Shown here: one piece after another, positions 23,975 through 35,399 of the stretch | Layout: each line of letters starts with the position of its first letter | How positions within the stretch are numbered: position 1 is the first letter of the stretch | NCBI RefSeq assembly: GCF_954871325.1 | Contig: NC_088775.1 | Location: forward strand, 21,987,561-22,051,560 | Length of the DNA: 64,000 nucleotides | From: Gordionus sp. m RMFG-2023 | Taxonomy: Eukaryota > Nematomorpha > Gordioida > Chordodea > Parachordodidae | Direction of reading: 5' to 3' | The notes under the pieces: model-generated | The model's input: only the letters and a program-made list of their open reading frames with translations | Told to the model about the DNA's origin: nothing | Databases searched by the model: none | Made by a program: the position numbers and the translations under genes

Positions 23975-24096
23975 AAAAAAACCAGGCAATTTACACATTG
24001 CCTAAATAACTAATTCACCCTGCCTACCACCGTAACACATTGCCTAAAAAAATCAGGCAATGTGTACTTTGCCAAAAATAACACATTGACGCTAAC
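23975..24096 (-). repeat. Right terminal inverted repeat of the 11 kb element
   Basis: Inverted copy of the left end. It keeps the empty target site of element D (CACCCTGCCTACC), which proves that D inserted later. Confidence 0.87.
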
Positions 24097-24097
24097 T

Positions 24098-24276
24098 TAC
24101 ATAAATTTCTCTTTTTTTAAAACAAAAATAAACATCTTTTTCCTTTGTTACCACTGTATTTTTCTTTTTCCACAAAAATAAACAAAATACATGGTTAACA
24201 ACAGGTTCGTAAATATATATATAAATTAATTATAATCCTTTAAAATATAATGAATTTTTATCATACTAATACAACA
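24098..24276 (-). repeat. Right (5') LTR of element C, second part
   Basis: Matches 9778-9958 with three substitutions seen. Followed by the GTTGC target duplication. Confidence 0.87.
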
Positions 24277-24767
24277 GTTGCCAGCATAAATGAAAAAAAT
24301 ATTAGTAACAATATGCGACTGAAAGCATTATTCTGAAAATTTTATCAATGTATAGTCATAAATTAATTCAATCCATTCGGTGTATAAAGAAGAAATAAAA
24401 TCGCCCCCCAAACCTAGTCAATATATTTTATTCTATGTTAAAAATAATTATTTTAATTAAATTTTTGCATATAACAAAATTTTGCAGAGAATTTTATTAT
24501 AGATTCTATTTATTATTAAAATACTTTAGTATAAATAACACCCCCTTTATTTAACTATGTATTTATTTTAACGATAATATACAATAAAATAAATTTCAAA
24601 ATGTAGAAATTTTTTTCAGATTATATTAAAAATTTATTCTATATAACATTTAAAAAAAAAAAAATTACAATAAAATATGAGTAATTCTTATACGGTATTT
24701 ATAAAACTAATTTAACAATTATAATTAATACAAATGAGTATAATAATAAAATATAAATAATTCTTAT

Positions 24768-25103
24768 TAGAGATCTGCAATAGTAGGAAAATCGGGTTCT
24801 GGGTGAGGCCTTATATTTTTTTAAAAAAATCTGGCCGGGTTGGGTCAGGCCATGATAATTTTTTTAAATATATCAATTTATATTACATTTTTTATGTAAA
24901 ATAAAAATATTTTATTTTAGACGCCATATAACATATATCTTTTATTTTGAGTAATTATAAAAATGAATTTCTATATTTAAATAAATTCGGGCCAGGCCGA
25001 TAAAACTTTATAAAAAACATTTCGGGTTCGGGCCGGCAAAACTTTTTAAAAATAATTTCGGGCCAGGCCGGGCTTGAAAAATTAGGCCAGATGTAGATAA
25101 CTA
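24768..25103. mobile_element. GC-word hAT MITE, TSD ATTCTTAT
   Basis: 336 bp, starting TAGAGATCTGCA and ending (inverse) TAGTTATCTACATCTGG, flanked by a perfect ATTCTTAT (24760-24767 and 25104-25111). The inside repeats GGGCCAGGCCG and GGGCCGGC words against an AT background, like the ends of hAT-1 and the piece at 32415. No coding sequence. Confidence 0.83.
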
Positions 25104-25257
25104 ATTCTTATTGCAAATGCAATATTTTTATTAAAAATAGTATAATATATAAATATTATGACTAAGAATTCATTATAATTACGTTTTATAAAATTTTTAT
25201 GACTAAGAACATATTATAATAATATATCAATTTTATTATTTTAATTAATAAATAGAG

Positions 25258-25450
25258 GTCTACTTTTCTCTGAGATTTGACTAATTCATCTAGAATCAAA
25301 TTTTTATCTAGAATATTATCCTTATGATATTTAATATTGCGAATCCATTTAAACGGCTTTCACCGGTGCTATTTCTTAAATAGGTTTTTATTTTCAAAGT
25401 TGAAAAAGACCTTTCATTAGTGCAGGTGGCAAGAAAATAAAAGCTGTTTA
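25258..25450 (-). pseudogene. hAT transposase C-terminal dimerisation domain, remnant
   Basis: The minus-strand reading gives YFLATCTNERSFSTLKIKTY, then LRNSTGESRLNGFAILNI. This is the hallmark end of hAT transposases (ERSFS, K-YLR, RLNGLALL), the domain by which the enzyme oligomerises. The block is followed by stops and nothing else of the gene is recognisable. It lies within the hAT-2 ends, so it is assigned to hAT-2. A strong family match over about 40 residues makes it secure despite its size. Confidence 0.85.
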
Positions 25451-26349
25451 AAATAAAATTGTGACTAATAAATCTTTCCTTTAATTAAAATAAAAATGTA
25501 AATAAGGGGAGTAAAAATATTTATTTTATAAATCCTCAGATACATCAATATTTAAGCGATTGGACTATCTATAAACTATTATAGGTTTAAAATTTTTAAT
25601 CTCAAACATATTAGCGATTTCCTTTACTTACTAATTATATTTACCAAATTAAATGATTTTTCTTTTACTTAAAAATTATAAAAAATTAATTAAAAAGATC
25701 TAATTTAATTATGCCAGAAAAAATTTACAATATATTTTTATTGTTATTTAATATTTTACATATAATTTTTAATATCTATTTTTAAACCATGTTATCATTT
25801 AAAATTGAAAATTCTTATTTGTTTTTTTAAACATATTTCATTTTGATATCGTATATAAATTTATTTATAAATTGAAACCGTTTAATTATTCGCAATAGAA
25901 AAAAAATTTTTTAAAAAAAATTAAAAAAAATTTTTTTTTCGGAGGTTATGCTCTACGCCACTGAAGTAAAGTATATAATAATATCGCTAACTATGCAATG
26001 CAATGTACTAAAATGTAATCACATAAAATAGTTTGGGATATGGTTATTATACAAATTATAAAATAATAATTAAAAATGATATGTTATTCTGATTGATATT
26101 TTATGAATAAAATGTAATAAATAAAATATGATATGGTTTTATAATTGTCATTATGAATTATAATAATAATTTAGGATATTTATATAAATATTTTTTTCGA
26201 CTCGGGTCGGGTTGGGTTTCGGGTCGGACAGTTCTTACAACCCGACCCGAGCCCGAACCAGAAAAATATTTTAAAATGTCCAAACCCGACCTGAGCCCGA
26301 GACTCGGGTTGGCTCGGGTCGGGCTACGGACAGCTCGTGCAGTTCTGTT

Positions 26350-27430
26350 GTGGTCCTCCAGGAATTAAAAGAAATAAAAGAATCAATAAAAGATATATAT
26401 AGTTATATAATAATAAAAGATATATATAGTTATATATTTAAATTGATTAATATGAGTAATCAAGGTGATAAAATTGTTATAATCGAAAAAGTTTATTTCC
26501 AAAGGATAAAACTGTTTCTGAAATGGTTTGTAATCGTTGTGGTTACAAAGGCCATAATTCTAAAACATGTATTGTAAAAGAACAGAATTTTCGAATGGGT
26601 TTCCCATTACAAAAATCTCGTTTAGAAAATTCCAACGTGAGGAAAGTTTCAGGCCTCAATGTAAATAAATTTGATGACTGCAATCAAATCAGGATGGGTC
26701 TCGTTTATGTTTTAAGTGTAAGGGACATATAGCTATAAATTGTGATTTACACTGACTATATGATATCAAATGTAATCATATAGCAGTTAAAACACAGCGA
26801 AACAAAAATTTTAAGAAAGTATATTATATTGGTAAAATGAGATATGATTCTCATAATTTGAAGGATTTTAATAGAAATGTTTTTTATCATAATGAAATTA
26901 AAACGGGTGGTTATAGTTATAATCTGAATAAAAAGGATTATAATGATTTTAAATGGGAAAAATATCCTATGGATATTAGAAAATATTCAAAATAAAAAGG
27001 ATGTTAATAATTTTTTATGTGGGAAAAATATCCTAGTGATATTATAAAAAAAATATAGCAATATTATTAAAAAGCCTCTAAATTCCGAGTTGAATTTATG
27101 CCAAAATTTAGATTCTAATGAAATTGATATTTCAGATGGAATAAATAGTAATCAGCGCATTAAAACCTGTGAAATTTTAATGACAAAAATAGGTCAACTA
27201 TGTCAATGTCCTAGGGTTAAATTGAGAATTGACTGTAGGTACCTTGATATGCTGTTCGACACGAGCGAGCATTTCAATAATGTCTCGAGAAAAATTTTAT
27301 ATTGAGCTAATGGCATTATTATGAAAGAAAACATGTGTTTAAAACAGTTTGATGGTTCTGAAATTGAAGTTTTGGGTAAAATACAATGGGATGCTGTTTT
27401 CAATAATACTACCATAAGTTTTGGATAATA
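26350..27430 (+). pseudogene. gag knuckles and protease of relic F
   Basis: Continues relic F beyond hAT-1. The zinc knuckle CNRCGYKGHNSKTC lies near 26526 and a second CxxC-type knuckle (CKGHIAINC) near 26720. A retropepsin-like stretch near 27205-27420 has LDMLFDTSEHF at the active-site position and KQFDGSEIEVLGK, matching the E protease (RQFDGSQIAVMGR). Lineage: same as E. Broken, with several breaks; fossil. Confidence 0.68.
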
Positions 27431-27479
27431 GAAAAAAATGTGGAAACTAAGTTTTTTTTATTAAATTTCAATTATTTTT

Positions 27480-28060
27480 ATTTTTGAATTTTACTCCTTT
27501 ATTTTCAATTTAAACAATTTCTTCTTATCAGAAACTATCTTCAAATTGTTCTTTATATAAAAATTTCTATTTCGCCTTCCATTTTCAACATACAATCTCC
27601 ATATCATATTCTTAAAAACTTTTTTAACATCAAGATATTTAATTACCTTGCCTCCTTTATAATATTTGTTTTACGTTTCTTAATTTTAAAATTTTTTATT
27701 AATTTAATAATTTTTATTATTAAATTTATTATATAGATTGTCTCTTTCATGATAATAATTATTATTATGATTATTTTTATAATTTTGATAAAATTTTTGT
27801 TAGGATAATTTTCTTTTATTTCCAGATTTATAATTTCATAAACATTTTAATATAAACAATGCCTCCTCATAACTTGAACTTTCATCTCTCGGTACCATTG
27901 CATCCATAGCCAAAAATAAATCATCTGGTAAATTATGTATTAAGCTTAAAGTATTTTTACTATCATAATATATTAAATAATCTTCTAATTTATCCATGGA
28001 TTTTATTTTATTATTATGGTCCCATACTGGTTTATTCATATTTTAGAGATTTTATTGTTA
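27480..28060 (-). pseudogene. gag-like relic in opposite orientation
   Basis: A minus-strand frame of 67 residues (28039-27836) includes WDHNNKIKSMDKLEDYL and ends in ESSSYEEALFIL, which resembles an LTR-element capsid segment. Basic, asparagine-rich sequence follows down to 27480. It lies inside relic F but points the other way. Family uncertain; fossil. Confidence 0.4.
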
Positions 28061-28870
28061 AAAATTTTAATTATTTTTCACTTTTTCATTTTAATCATCT
28101 CTTACGTGTTTTAGAATTAAATAAACATAATTCCAGAATCCTCTTTTATCTAGCTTGACCATGTTCCAGTATCTAAAATTTGCTCTTAAAATTTATCTAA
28201 AAAAATCTCCAAAGTAGCATTGCTGCCACCATGTTATTTCACGGAAAGCAACAAATAAATTTGATTTCAAATAATTTTATTAATCTCTTTTTTACAATTT
28301 TTCAATACTATATAATATATATTATTATTTTTATAAATATTTACATATATACAATTTAAGATTTGTTTTAAGGTTACTTTACGAAAGGAACAATTTAAGT
28401 TAATTTAAAGTTTTTACATATATAAAAAGAAAAGTACGATAACTTTTAAAGGTCATACAAAATATATTTAACAAAAAGAAAAGTAGAAAAGGTCGAACGA
28501 AATATATTTAACAGATACCATAAAGACACATGTGTTGTTTGATTTAAATTTACAACAAAATAAATTATCGTTGGGCATTATAAAGGATTATTAGACATTA
28601 TTATTTTGATTATTGTAAAAGCCATCATAAATACGGATTTTTTAATCAAAATTATACGAGTTTATGAAACCCTTGTAAAACAAATAATATTAATAATTTA
28701 ATATAAGCACATTTATTATTACCCACATTTCATATGTCAAATTGTAATTTAAAAGTGTAATTAAGCAGGTTAAAAGTCGATAAAATTCAAGGTACGATTC
28801 GATAAATTACAAAAGAAATGATCAATGCCCTTATATTACGATAATTAGATGGTATCTGGGCTTATGAAGG
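28061..28870. other. AT-rich stretch before the right LTR of relic F
   Basis: No gene seen. It ends with the purine tract AAGGGTGGGCG at 28867-28877, next to the LTR. Confidence 0.5.
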
Positions 28871-28877
28871 GTGGGCG

Positions 28878-29136
28878 TGTCGCAGATGTTAAATTAAAGA
28901 CGGTGAAAAATGTTTTTTATTTAAAAAAAGAAGAATGTCAATCAAGATATATATTTTTGATTATTTTTATTTCGATAAAAATGATTATTCTGTATTTTCA
29001 TTATGTGATTTTATTTTTATTGGATTTTATGGAAAGTGCAAGAAAATATTTTTAAATAAAAGCAATTATTAGTGATATAATTTGCCATATTCTTGGGAAG
29101 ATTTTTTTATTATAAACTTATGGAAGACTTTTTTTA
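28878..29136 (+). repeat. Right LTR of relic F
   Basis: 259-bp direct repeat of 7696-7956. Followed by CTGAC. Confidence 0.82.
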
Positions 29137-29358
29137 CTGACCACTATATTAGTTAAAGTAAGACACTAAAAAAACCTAAAACATTGCCATATTTTAGAAT
29201 TAGGACTTGTTTAGCCAACGGTAATGGAGATTATATAAAGACTATCGATAAAGCAATAATGAAAAATAGGCTTTGGGGGCAAAGCCCCCCCATTAAAAAA
29301 TCCTGGCTAAGCCATTGCGAGCGATTAAATAGGTACTCTACTAATTTGGTCTACCCAT

Positions 29359-30510
29359 CATAGACGTAGCCAGGGGTGGGGGGGGGGGGTGGCAAAGGGA
29401 AATCCCCCCTACAGAAATTTATTACTTTTTGTGAATATCATTTTAAGCTAATAAAAAATATATCCCTTAGTCCTCCCCCCACTCTCTGACTCCCAAAAAT
29501 GTATGCATATATCTTAAACAATAGAAAGAATGTAAAAGTTGATATTTTTTTATAAATCTATTCATCATAATTTATACATTTTTGGAAAAAAGCATTTATA
29601 TATAAAAAAATGAACCAAAAATGTTTTTAAGAAATGGAATATAAGCCAAAGATAAGTCTTAAGACAAAAGGGATATGAATTATAATTATTAATAATAGAT
29701 CCATAAAATTACTAAATAATATAATATATCAAATATAATTTTTTATAAAGTGAGTAATTTTAATTTATTTTTCTTAATAATAGTAAAATATAATTATAAA
29801 ACTATTGATAAAATTAAATAAAAAAATTAAAGTACAATGCAAACAGTAGAATATTATATGTCGTAGATTTATAGTATATCTAATTTTATTAATTATCATA
29901 TGACAATCAAGTAGTTTTTACCAATATAGCGAATTAAATATTTTACAGAAAATTATAAAATATTGATAAGGACATCAGAAAATATCTTTTAAAGACATTA
30001 TGGAACAAATAATATAAAAATTAATTTTTAATATTATTTTTTATTTAAAATAAATAGATGGCGTTAAATAATTGAATGCAAATTAGAGCATTGATTAGTA
30101 ATTGTTAAAATATTAACTGTAATATATTCTCTAACTGTCAAATATGTCTTTAAAAGTGGAATTTTACCTAGTATTTTGTAATTAATTCTATATAATAGAA
30201 GAATATAACTATATGTTTACTTACTTTTTATAAATAAATTTCTTATACTTGTTTGGAATAAATTATTACCATGCTTTTATATTAATGTATATACAAGTAA
30301 TTTATTCTATTTTATATAAACTAACAAAAATACATATCATTTTGTTCCAGGTTTTTTGTAAAATTAACCTCCTATCTTGTAAAAATATTTTATAACTATA
30401 TATAGACTAAGGTAACCCGGCCGAAGGCCTGCCCAAAATTAACTCTGGGGGCGAAGCCCCCAGTAATTTTTTAATCCCCCCCCCTTAGAAAAATCTTGGC
30501 TACTCCTATG
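29359..30510. mobile_element. Non-autonomous hAT-like element, TSD CTACCCRT
   Basis: The left end CATAGACGTAGCCAGGGG and the inverted right end CATAGGAGTAGCCAAG are flanked by CTACCCAT (29351-29358) and CTACCCGT (30511-30518). 1152 bp, AT-rich interior, G- and C-runs next to the ends, and GGGGGCGAAGCCCCC near 30455. No open frame. Confidence 0.72.
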
Positions 30511-30518
30511 CTACCCGT

Positions 30519-30640
30519 AAACGACTAAATATGCTCATTAGTCGACTAAGTCGACCTATTTAGTCTACTAAGTCGGCGTATTTAGTCTAATACCTTAGTC
30601 GTCTGAGTCCATCCAATTAGTCAACTAAGACCTTATATTA
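30519..30640. repeat. Second TTAGTCGACTAA palindrome cluster
   Basis: Several variants of TTAGTCGACTAA and ACGACTAAATATG, related in style to 2813-3039. No termini found. Confidence 0.55.
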
Positions 30641-32239
30641 TTTTATGCTCCAGGAGAAAAAATTTTATAAAAATATTACCTTTTTAACCCTATATAAATC
30701 GAACGGTGAAAGGAGATATATGAACTTTGGGTTTATTTAAAATTTAGAATTGGTTCTGCTATTTATTTATTTTAACTATAAAATTTAAATTTTTTTGCAA
30801 TTTTCTTTAGAACGGGATTAAGAAAATTTGGAATTGAAAGGTGTTCTGAGCATAGTTATTAGGTTACTATTATTCTTTACTTTATGAAGAAAGTAAAATT
30901 TTATAATTACTTTGTTTTGAGCAGGTTAAAGGTTCTTAATATTCAAGTTCTAAAAATGTTTTTATACCGTAATAACCCTTTGTAAAAATAATAAATATTT
31001 TTAGGCCCTAATCGGATTTATTTTAAAAAATAATTACGGCCCAACCCTTATTAATGGAGCTTACTTTTTTATGGCCTGCAAATCTGGTTTATATAAATAT
31101 ATATATATAATATTCAGGGGCATTTTTAGCTAGGTGGTCTGGGTGCTAAGGTATCCTCTTTTTTTAAATCAGCACCTTTTTTTGAATTAGCACTAGATTT
31201 TTAAATAATTATCATCTATTTAAGCAAATGCATTAATATTTTATATAAAAAGCTTTCTGTCAAAATTTTAGGACTTATTTTAAATAAATATTATTTCTTG
31301 TAATATTAAATCCTTTATTTATTATAATTTCCTTCATTTCGCTATAAGCAAAAACAAAATGGTGAAAAATCAAAATATTATGAAAAAAAATGGTATAATT
31401 TATAGTTATTATTAGTGTTGTAAAATAACGTCGATGAAATTAACGTTTAATAACAACTTTAAATTATTGAGAAAATTATTTTCTTGAGTAATGATAACAC
31501 AAAACGTTACTCGTTGCTTTAAATAATTTCTTAAAAAATATAAAATTTTTTAAAGTTTTATAAATAGTTTAAACCGAGTTTTTAATTTAGACCAACTCCC
31601 AAAGTTCTTCATTTTTATTTTATTTATTCCATTTGTGTAATTGAATATACAGTAAAGATTTTTAATCTATATTTAATCAATTAAGGTATGTTAATTTATA
31701 TTATCTAATATTATAATTCATTTTACAAAAAATTTATGTCGATTACTTATTTGAGATGAAGATTATTTAACTCTGCCATGGTCCCAGTATAAAATATTTT
31801 TTACACAAATAAAGAAAATTAAGGGTAGAACCTCGATATCCAACAGCTCAAATCTATAAAACATATTTTTCACATTATACTTCAAAAAAATATATTCATG
31901 TTAATTATTATCGAAATTTAAATATTAAGCAACTATTCTATCCTGATATTCATAAGGTCTTTTGTTCCTAGGACGGATGCCTGTTCACCATTCTATAGGT
32001 CTAAAGGCTATCATAATAATACCTATTTTCAAAACATATACAAATATTTAAACTATTAATAATCCGGCAATATTTAATGATCCTTATATGCTCTCAAATT
32101 TTAGGAGTAAGCTTGAAAAAATAACCTTTAAAACCATGTTTTACTTTTTATCACTTATTTTAATTTTCTAAATTTAAAAAATAGAACCCTTTTACACCCA
32201 TACTTTACTGTTTATCTTGTCTTTTAATTTGCTCAATAC
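30641..32239. other. AT-rich stretch, nothing recognised
   Basis: About 1.6 kb without a supportable open frame. A short GC-containing patch (GGCCCAACCC near 31030, then ATGGCCTGCAAATCTGG) hints at another GC-word hAT MITE relic. Confidence 0.45.
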
Positions 32240-32461
32240 CTATCTATCTTTATATTTAAAAATAACATAAATATAAATTTTTTTAAAAATAAAATCAGTT
32301 TCTGGAATTTCACCATTTTTATCCCATTTTTCTTTTATACCATTTAAAATTTGTGTACAATGCGATGTTAAAATAAAATACCCCGATTTTAGTTCGTCTC
32401 CTTTGCAGTAGGACAACATGCATATTTCCCAGAGACCTGCAGAGGTACCATTTCCACGCAT
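32240..32461 (-). other. 73-residue minus-strand frame, unrecognised
   Basis: The frame holds MRGNGTSAGLWEICMLSYCK and ends in lysine-rich sequence. I recognise no family. It overlaps the left edge of a GC-word repeat and is probably a chance frame or a TE scrap. Confidence 0.2.
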
Positions 32462-32835
32462 TGGCCTGCCCCAGATTTAAAAAAAAAAATTCGGCCCGAC
32501 TCGACCTGGGTTTTATATTTTCAGGCTTGACCTGGCCAGATTATTTTTAAAAAATAATTTCACAACCCGGCCGGGATTTTTTTAAAAATATATTATATTT
32601 GTTTTTAATTTTTTTAGTAAATAATGATGCCTTAAAATATTTGATTTTAAACAAGACCCGGCCATATTTTAATAAAAATTTTAGGCCCCGGGTATTTAAA
32701 AAAAATCTTTTAGACCCGGGTATATAAAAAAAATCTTTTAAGCCCGGGTATATTTAAAAAAAATAAAATACGGCCCGTGTACACGGGCCTGACATAGCCG
32801 GACTTAGAACTGGGTCTGCAGGTCTCAGATACAGA
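32415..32835. mobile_element. GC-word hAT-like MITE relic
   Basis: AGAGACCTGCAGA near 32431 and the inverse TCTGCAGGTCTC near 32824 face each other. The inside has GGCCCGACTCGACC, CCCGGCCGGG and repeated GACCCGGGTATAT. It resembles hAT-1 ends and 24768-25103. Target duplication not clear. Confidence 0.5.
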
Positions 32836-33049
32836 AACCTACAGAGGTTTCTTTTCACACCCGGTGCGGATTATTTCAGAAATCTTGATAATAAACAAAT
32901 ATTTAGATAACGTCATTTTTATTCCACTTATCACCAATACTCTTGGTGTTTTTGGTGAGAAATTTCTTAAATTTATCTCATAGGTAGAAAATTAAGTCAA
33001 ATAAATGGCAATAATAATAAAACCTTCTACTTCAAACTAGCCATTACGA

Positions 33050-33440
33050 TGGCTCATAGGCGTATCCAGAATTTTTCTATAGGGGAGAGGGCACTATTGG
33101 ATGAATATTTTCCAGATTAATTTTATTGGAGATGCTTAGGTTCATTTTAGGCTTTTAACTATATTAGATTTTTCTAAAAATAATTTTGTTTTCACTTTTT
33201 TTAAAAAATTAAAATTCTTTTTATAAAAAATTGTGAATTATAGTTGTTATTTTAAAAAGTTATTAACTTTTACTAAATTTTCTTTAAAATACTTCCTTAT
33301 AATTATATATTATATACATTTTTTGGGGGAGAGGGGGATGAGGGGTGTTTAAGGGAAAAATTATTATTAGCTTAAAATGATATTTACGAGAACATGCGAA
33401 CTTGCGATGGGGAGATTTCCCCCTTTCTCTCTCCCCTATT
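33050..33440. mobile_element. MITE-like relic with G/C-rich ends
   Basis: The left CATAGGCGTATCCAG and TAGGGGAGAGGGC face the right CTCTCTCCCCTATTAG and ACACGCCCG. The ends are partly inverted copies. The target duplication is unconvincing. It lies against the gag relic on its right. Confidence 0.4.
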
Positions 33441-33442
33441 AG

Positions 33443-34330
33443 TTACACGCCCGTTGCTCTCTTTTTCTCCAAATATCTAATTAGCGATACCTGACCACCA
33501 GTAACAAAATCAACATTTAAACCATTAACTTTCGCTACAAGATTAGCTCGGTTGTTTCTTCTCATGGTTCCTAAGTTATTAATCGAATCGTCAGATCCAG
33601 GTGCCTCCGTTACATAAATAAAAAATCTTCCTTTATAATATCTGGCATAATGATCTATCTTGTTGCACTTAAAACACGTATGATAAAAATAGGACATTTA
33701 GCTCTTCCGTCATGTATACTGTCACAACGTTTGCATCTATTTTACCCTTTTTATTATATATAATTTTCATTTTCTCGAAACTAATATTATAGTAATATAT
33801 TTGTGTAAAGTTATCATAATTATTTAATTTCTTACTAGAATCACTAATGCTGCTTTTATTATAACCTTTAGAAAATTTGCATCTAACTTACCACTCATTT
33901 CTTTATCTGTTTGATCTGATGCAAGCAAAGATTCAGAATAAATTCGACGTAGATGTTTTCCCTTTTTTGCCTACACCTACACCCTCTGGATATTGTGTCC
34001 GAAGATCCCTCTCAAGGTTAGGTAAATCCATGTTCGACATAAATTGATCTCCCAATCTAGTGTCAACGATGCCAATATCTTTACCATAGTTACATTTGAC
34101 CCTCAATGAAGTCAGTTTATTAACGAATTTTATCAAGGGCTCTCCTCCCGTTCTTTTAAGTCGATTAAAATACAAACGGTGGCAAAAACATTTTGTAGAA
34201 TTTTATAGATTTTCTAGCATATTCTTTTTATTTCCAATTGGAATTCGTCAAGGATCTATGAAAGAGTTTGTTTTTCAATATTTACTAAATTACGATTACC
34301 AAAATATGATAAAAGCAAATTTTTAATTCC
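33443..34330 (-). mobile_element. LTR-element relic G: gag and start of protease
   Basis: On the minus strand a capsid block (near 34175-33950) carries YFNRLKRTGGEPLIKFVNKL and CNYGKDIGI, typical of retrotransposon gag. A zinc-knuckle remnant follows near 33670 (CFKCNKIDHYARY), then a protease-like KVNGLNVDFVTGGQVSLI near 33520. No LTR or pol found. Broken, with several breaks; old. Confidence 0.62.
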
Positions 34331-35300
34331 TTCTCTATCGGAATAATTTTTTTAATCAGAATAAATATTCCCAATATTTAAAAATAACGAATGATATCAG
34401 AATTTATCACATATTTATCTAATTTTATATGTTTAAAATCATTCTTAACTCGATTTTCGATATCCCCAAGAATATTGTTCAAAACGTCACCAATATAATA
34501 TAGTAAAATAATATTTTTATTTTATATTTAAAAACTATCAATTTACATATTAATAAAAATAGAATATATTATTCTAAATAATAATATACATATTTCATAT
34601 ATTATAATCTGTAATCCGACGGTGCCAATAGTTTTTCTTAACAAGAAATTGGATTATTAATAAGGCAATTTGATATTAATAGTAAAATATATTATCGTTT
34701 GGTTTAGATATTTGTAAGTTTCTTTGCATTCTATTAAATCCTATTCTATATCAAATGTGCTCGGTTATATATCATATATTTCTACAATTTCATTTACATG
34801 TATCTCTATCGCCTATATTAAATCCTTAATGCATTTCTCAAAATGCAAGGAAGAAGCATACATTTTCGGATTAAATTTATAAACATTAGTTATAAAAATT
34901 ATACTTTACACATGCGGTAAAATGAATCAATATTTTACGTGATACGTGATAGAGCGCATACGCCCTCTCATTGTTGTAGATAAAAAAGAGCTACACTAGG
35001 TATTTCTCATTTTCATCTAATTGGATTTATATAAAATTTAGGGAGAAAAAATGAGAAGCCCTTAACACGTTTGTGGGCAACCGTACGTACTTGTAAGCAC
35101 AATAGTCTGAGGACTATTGTTTAAACGTCTGTGGGCTGGTTCAGATAGGAAGGACCATAAAAAACAGCCCACACCTAAACCTAGCCCTATTGTATTTAAA
35201 GTAAAGGTGACAGGGGAAAGGCTTTCTAGAAATTAACATTTAAAGAGTCTGTGTACAAAAATATGATAAATAAATAAGAAATGAAACCTGTATTCTTGTT
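34331..35300. other. AT-rich stretch, nothing recognised
   Basis: No gene. An imperfect hairpin (CACAATAGTCTGAGGACTATTG, in two halves) lies near 35098. The right part may be the 3' UTR of the minus-strand LINE. Confidence 0.4.
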
Positions 35301-35399
35301 GGAGGTATTTGAGTAGTTGAAGGGGGAGGGAGTAGAGTGGCAAAAGAATGTATATTATTTCAGATAATTAAACTTAACCTTAAGGAGTTTATTTATAGA

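Larger units (their letters stand above)
13001..24096. mobile_element. 11 kb inverted-repeat element in the LTR of element C
   Basis: The left end GTTAGCGTCAATGTGTTATT and right end are inverted copies over at least 120 bp, once the later insertion in the left arm is ignored. Both ends repeat the word GGCAATGTG. TA precedes and follows (12998-12999 and 24098-24099), as shown by comparison with the uninterrupted LTR near 9770. No transposase is seen. The only coding sequence inside is element D. Own sequence is about 2.9 kb, largely palindromic, with a 4 kb foldback inserted or incorporated. A TA duplication would fit a Tc1/mariner-type non-autonomous element, but the family is not certain. 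Confidence 0.8.
9531..24276 (-). mobile_element. Ty3/gypsy element C, inserted in hAT-2
   Basis: Flanked by GTTGC (9526-9530 and 24277-24281), a perfect 5-bp duplication. The left LTR is 9531-9958. The right LTR is seen in two parts, 12830-12999 and 24098-24276, because the 11 kb palindromic element sits in it. Coding order on the minus strand: RT, RNase H, integrase, then a CCHC third ORF ending next to the left LTR. A purine tract AGGGTGGACG precedes the TG of the LTR. LTR halves differ at about 2% of sites by hand count, so insertion was fairly recent. The element is incomplete at its 5' side (no gag or protease seen) and broken, with about five breaks. Confidence 0.85.
9501..25963. mobile_element. 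hAT-2 transposon, inserted in hAT-1
   Basis: The ends CAGTGGCGTAG (9501) and its inverse CTACGCCACTG (25953-25963) are flanked by a perfect 8-bp duplication AAGTAAAG (9493-9500 and 25964-25971). This is diagnostic of hAT. Only 25 bp of the left side survive before LTR element C begins. The rest, 24282-25963, holds a transposase C-terminal remnant (25258-25450, minus) and a younger MITE (24768-25103). Confidence 0.88.
8528..26346. mobile_element. hAT-1 transposon, inserted in relic F
   Basis: The left end TAGAGGTCTGCA and right end (inverted) AGAACTGCACG are flanked by GTTATGGT (8520-8527) and GTTGTGGT (26347-26354), an 8-bp duplication with one change. Both subterminal zones are rich in the GC-rich word CCCGAGCCCGACC in opposite orientation (8556-8610 and 26200-26335), which stands out in this AT-rich DNA. 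Inside, on the minus strand at 8640-9420, are BED zinc-finger and hAT transposase remnants. The C-terminal half of that transposase is missing. Its own sequence is about 1.4 kb; the rest is hAT-2 and its contents. Confidence 0.72.
7696..29136 (+). mobile_element. LTR relic F, outermost layer of the six-level stack
   Basis: Two direct repeats, 7696-7956 and 28878-29136, both start TGTCGCAGATG and end in TTTTTTA. They are flanked by CTGGC (7691-7695) and CTGAC (29137-29141), a 5-bp target duplication with one change. A PBS-like TGGTTACCGTAACC lies one base after the left LTR, and the purine tract AAGGGTGGGCG lies just before the right LTR. Internal parts: a gag start with a membrane helix (8394-8527) and gag zinc knuckles plus protease (26523-27420). 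Almost all the length belongs to the insertion 8528-26346. The LTRs differ at roughly 4-5% of sites by hand count, older than C, D or E. The relic is broken and lacks most of pol. Confidence 0.78.

Noticed and set aside
26153-26368. Proline- and glutamate-rich protein
   Set aside because: It is translated from the GC-rich CCCGA word at the right end of hAT-1.
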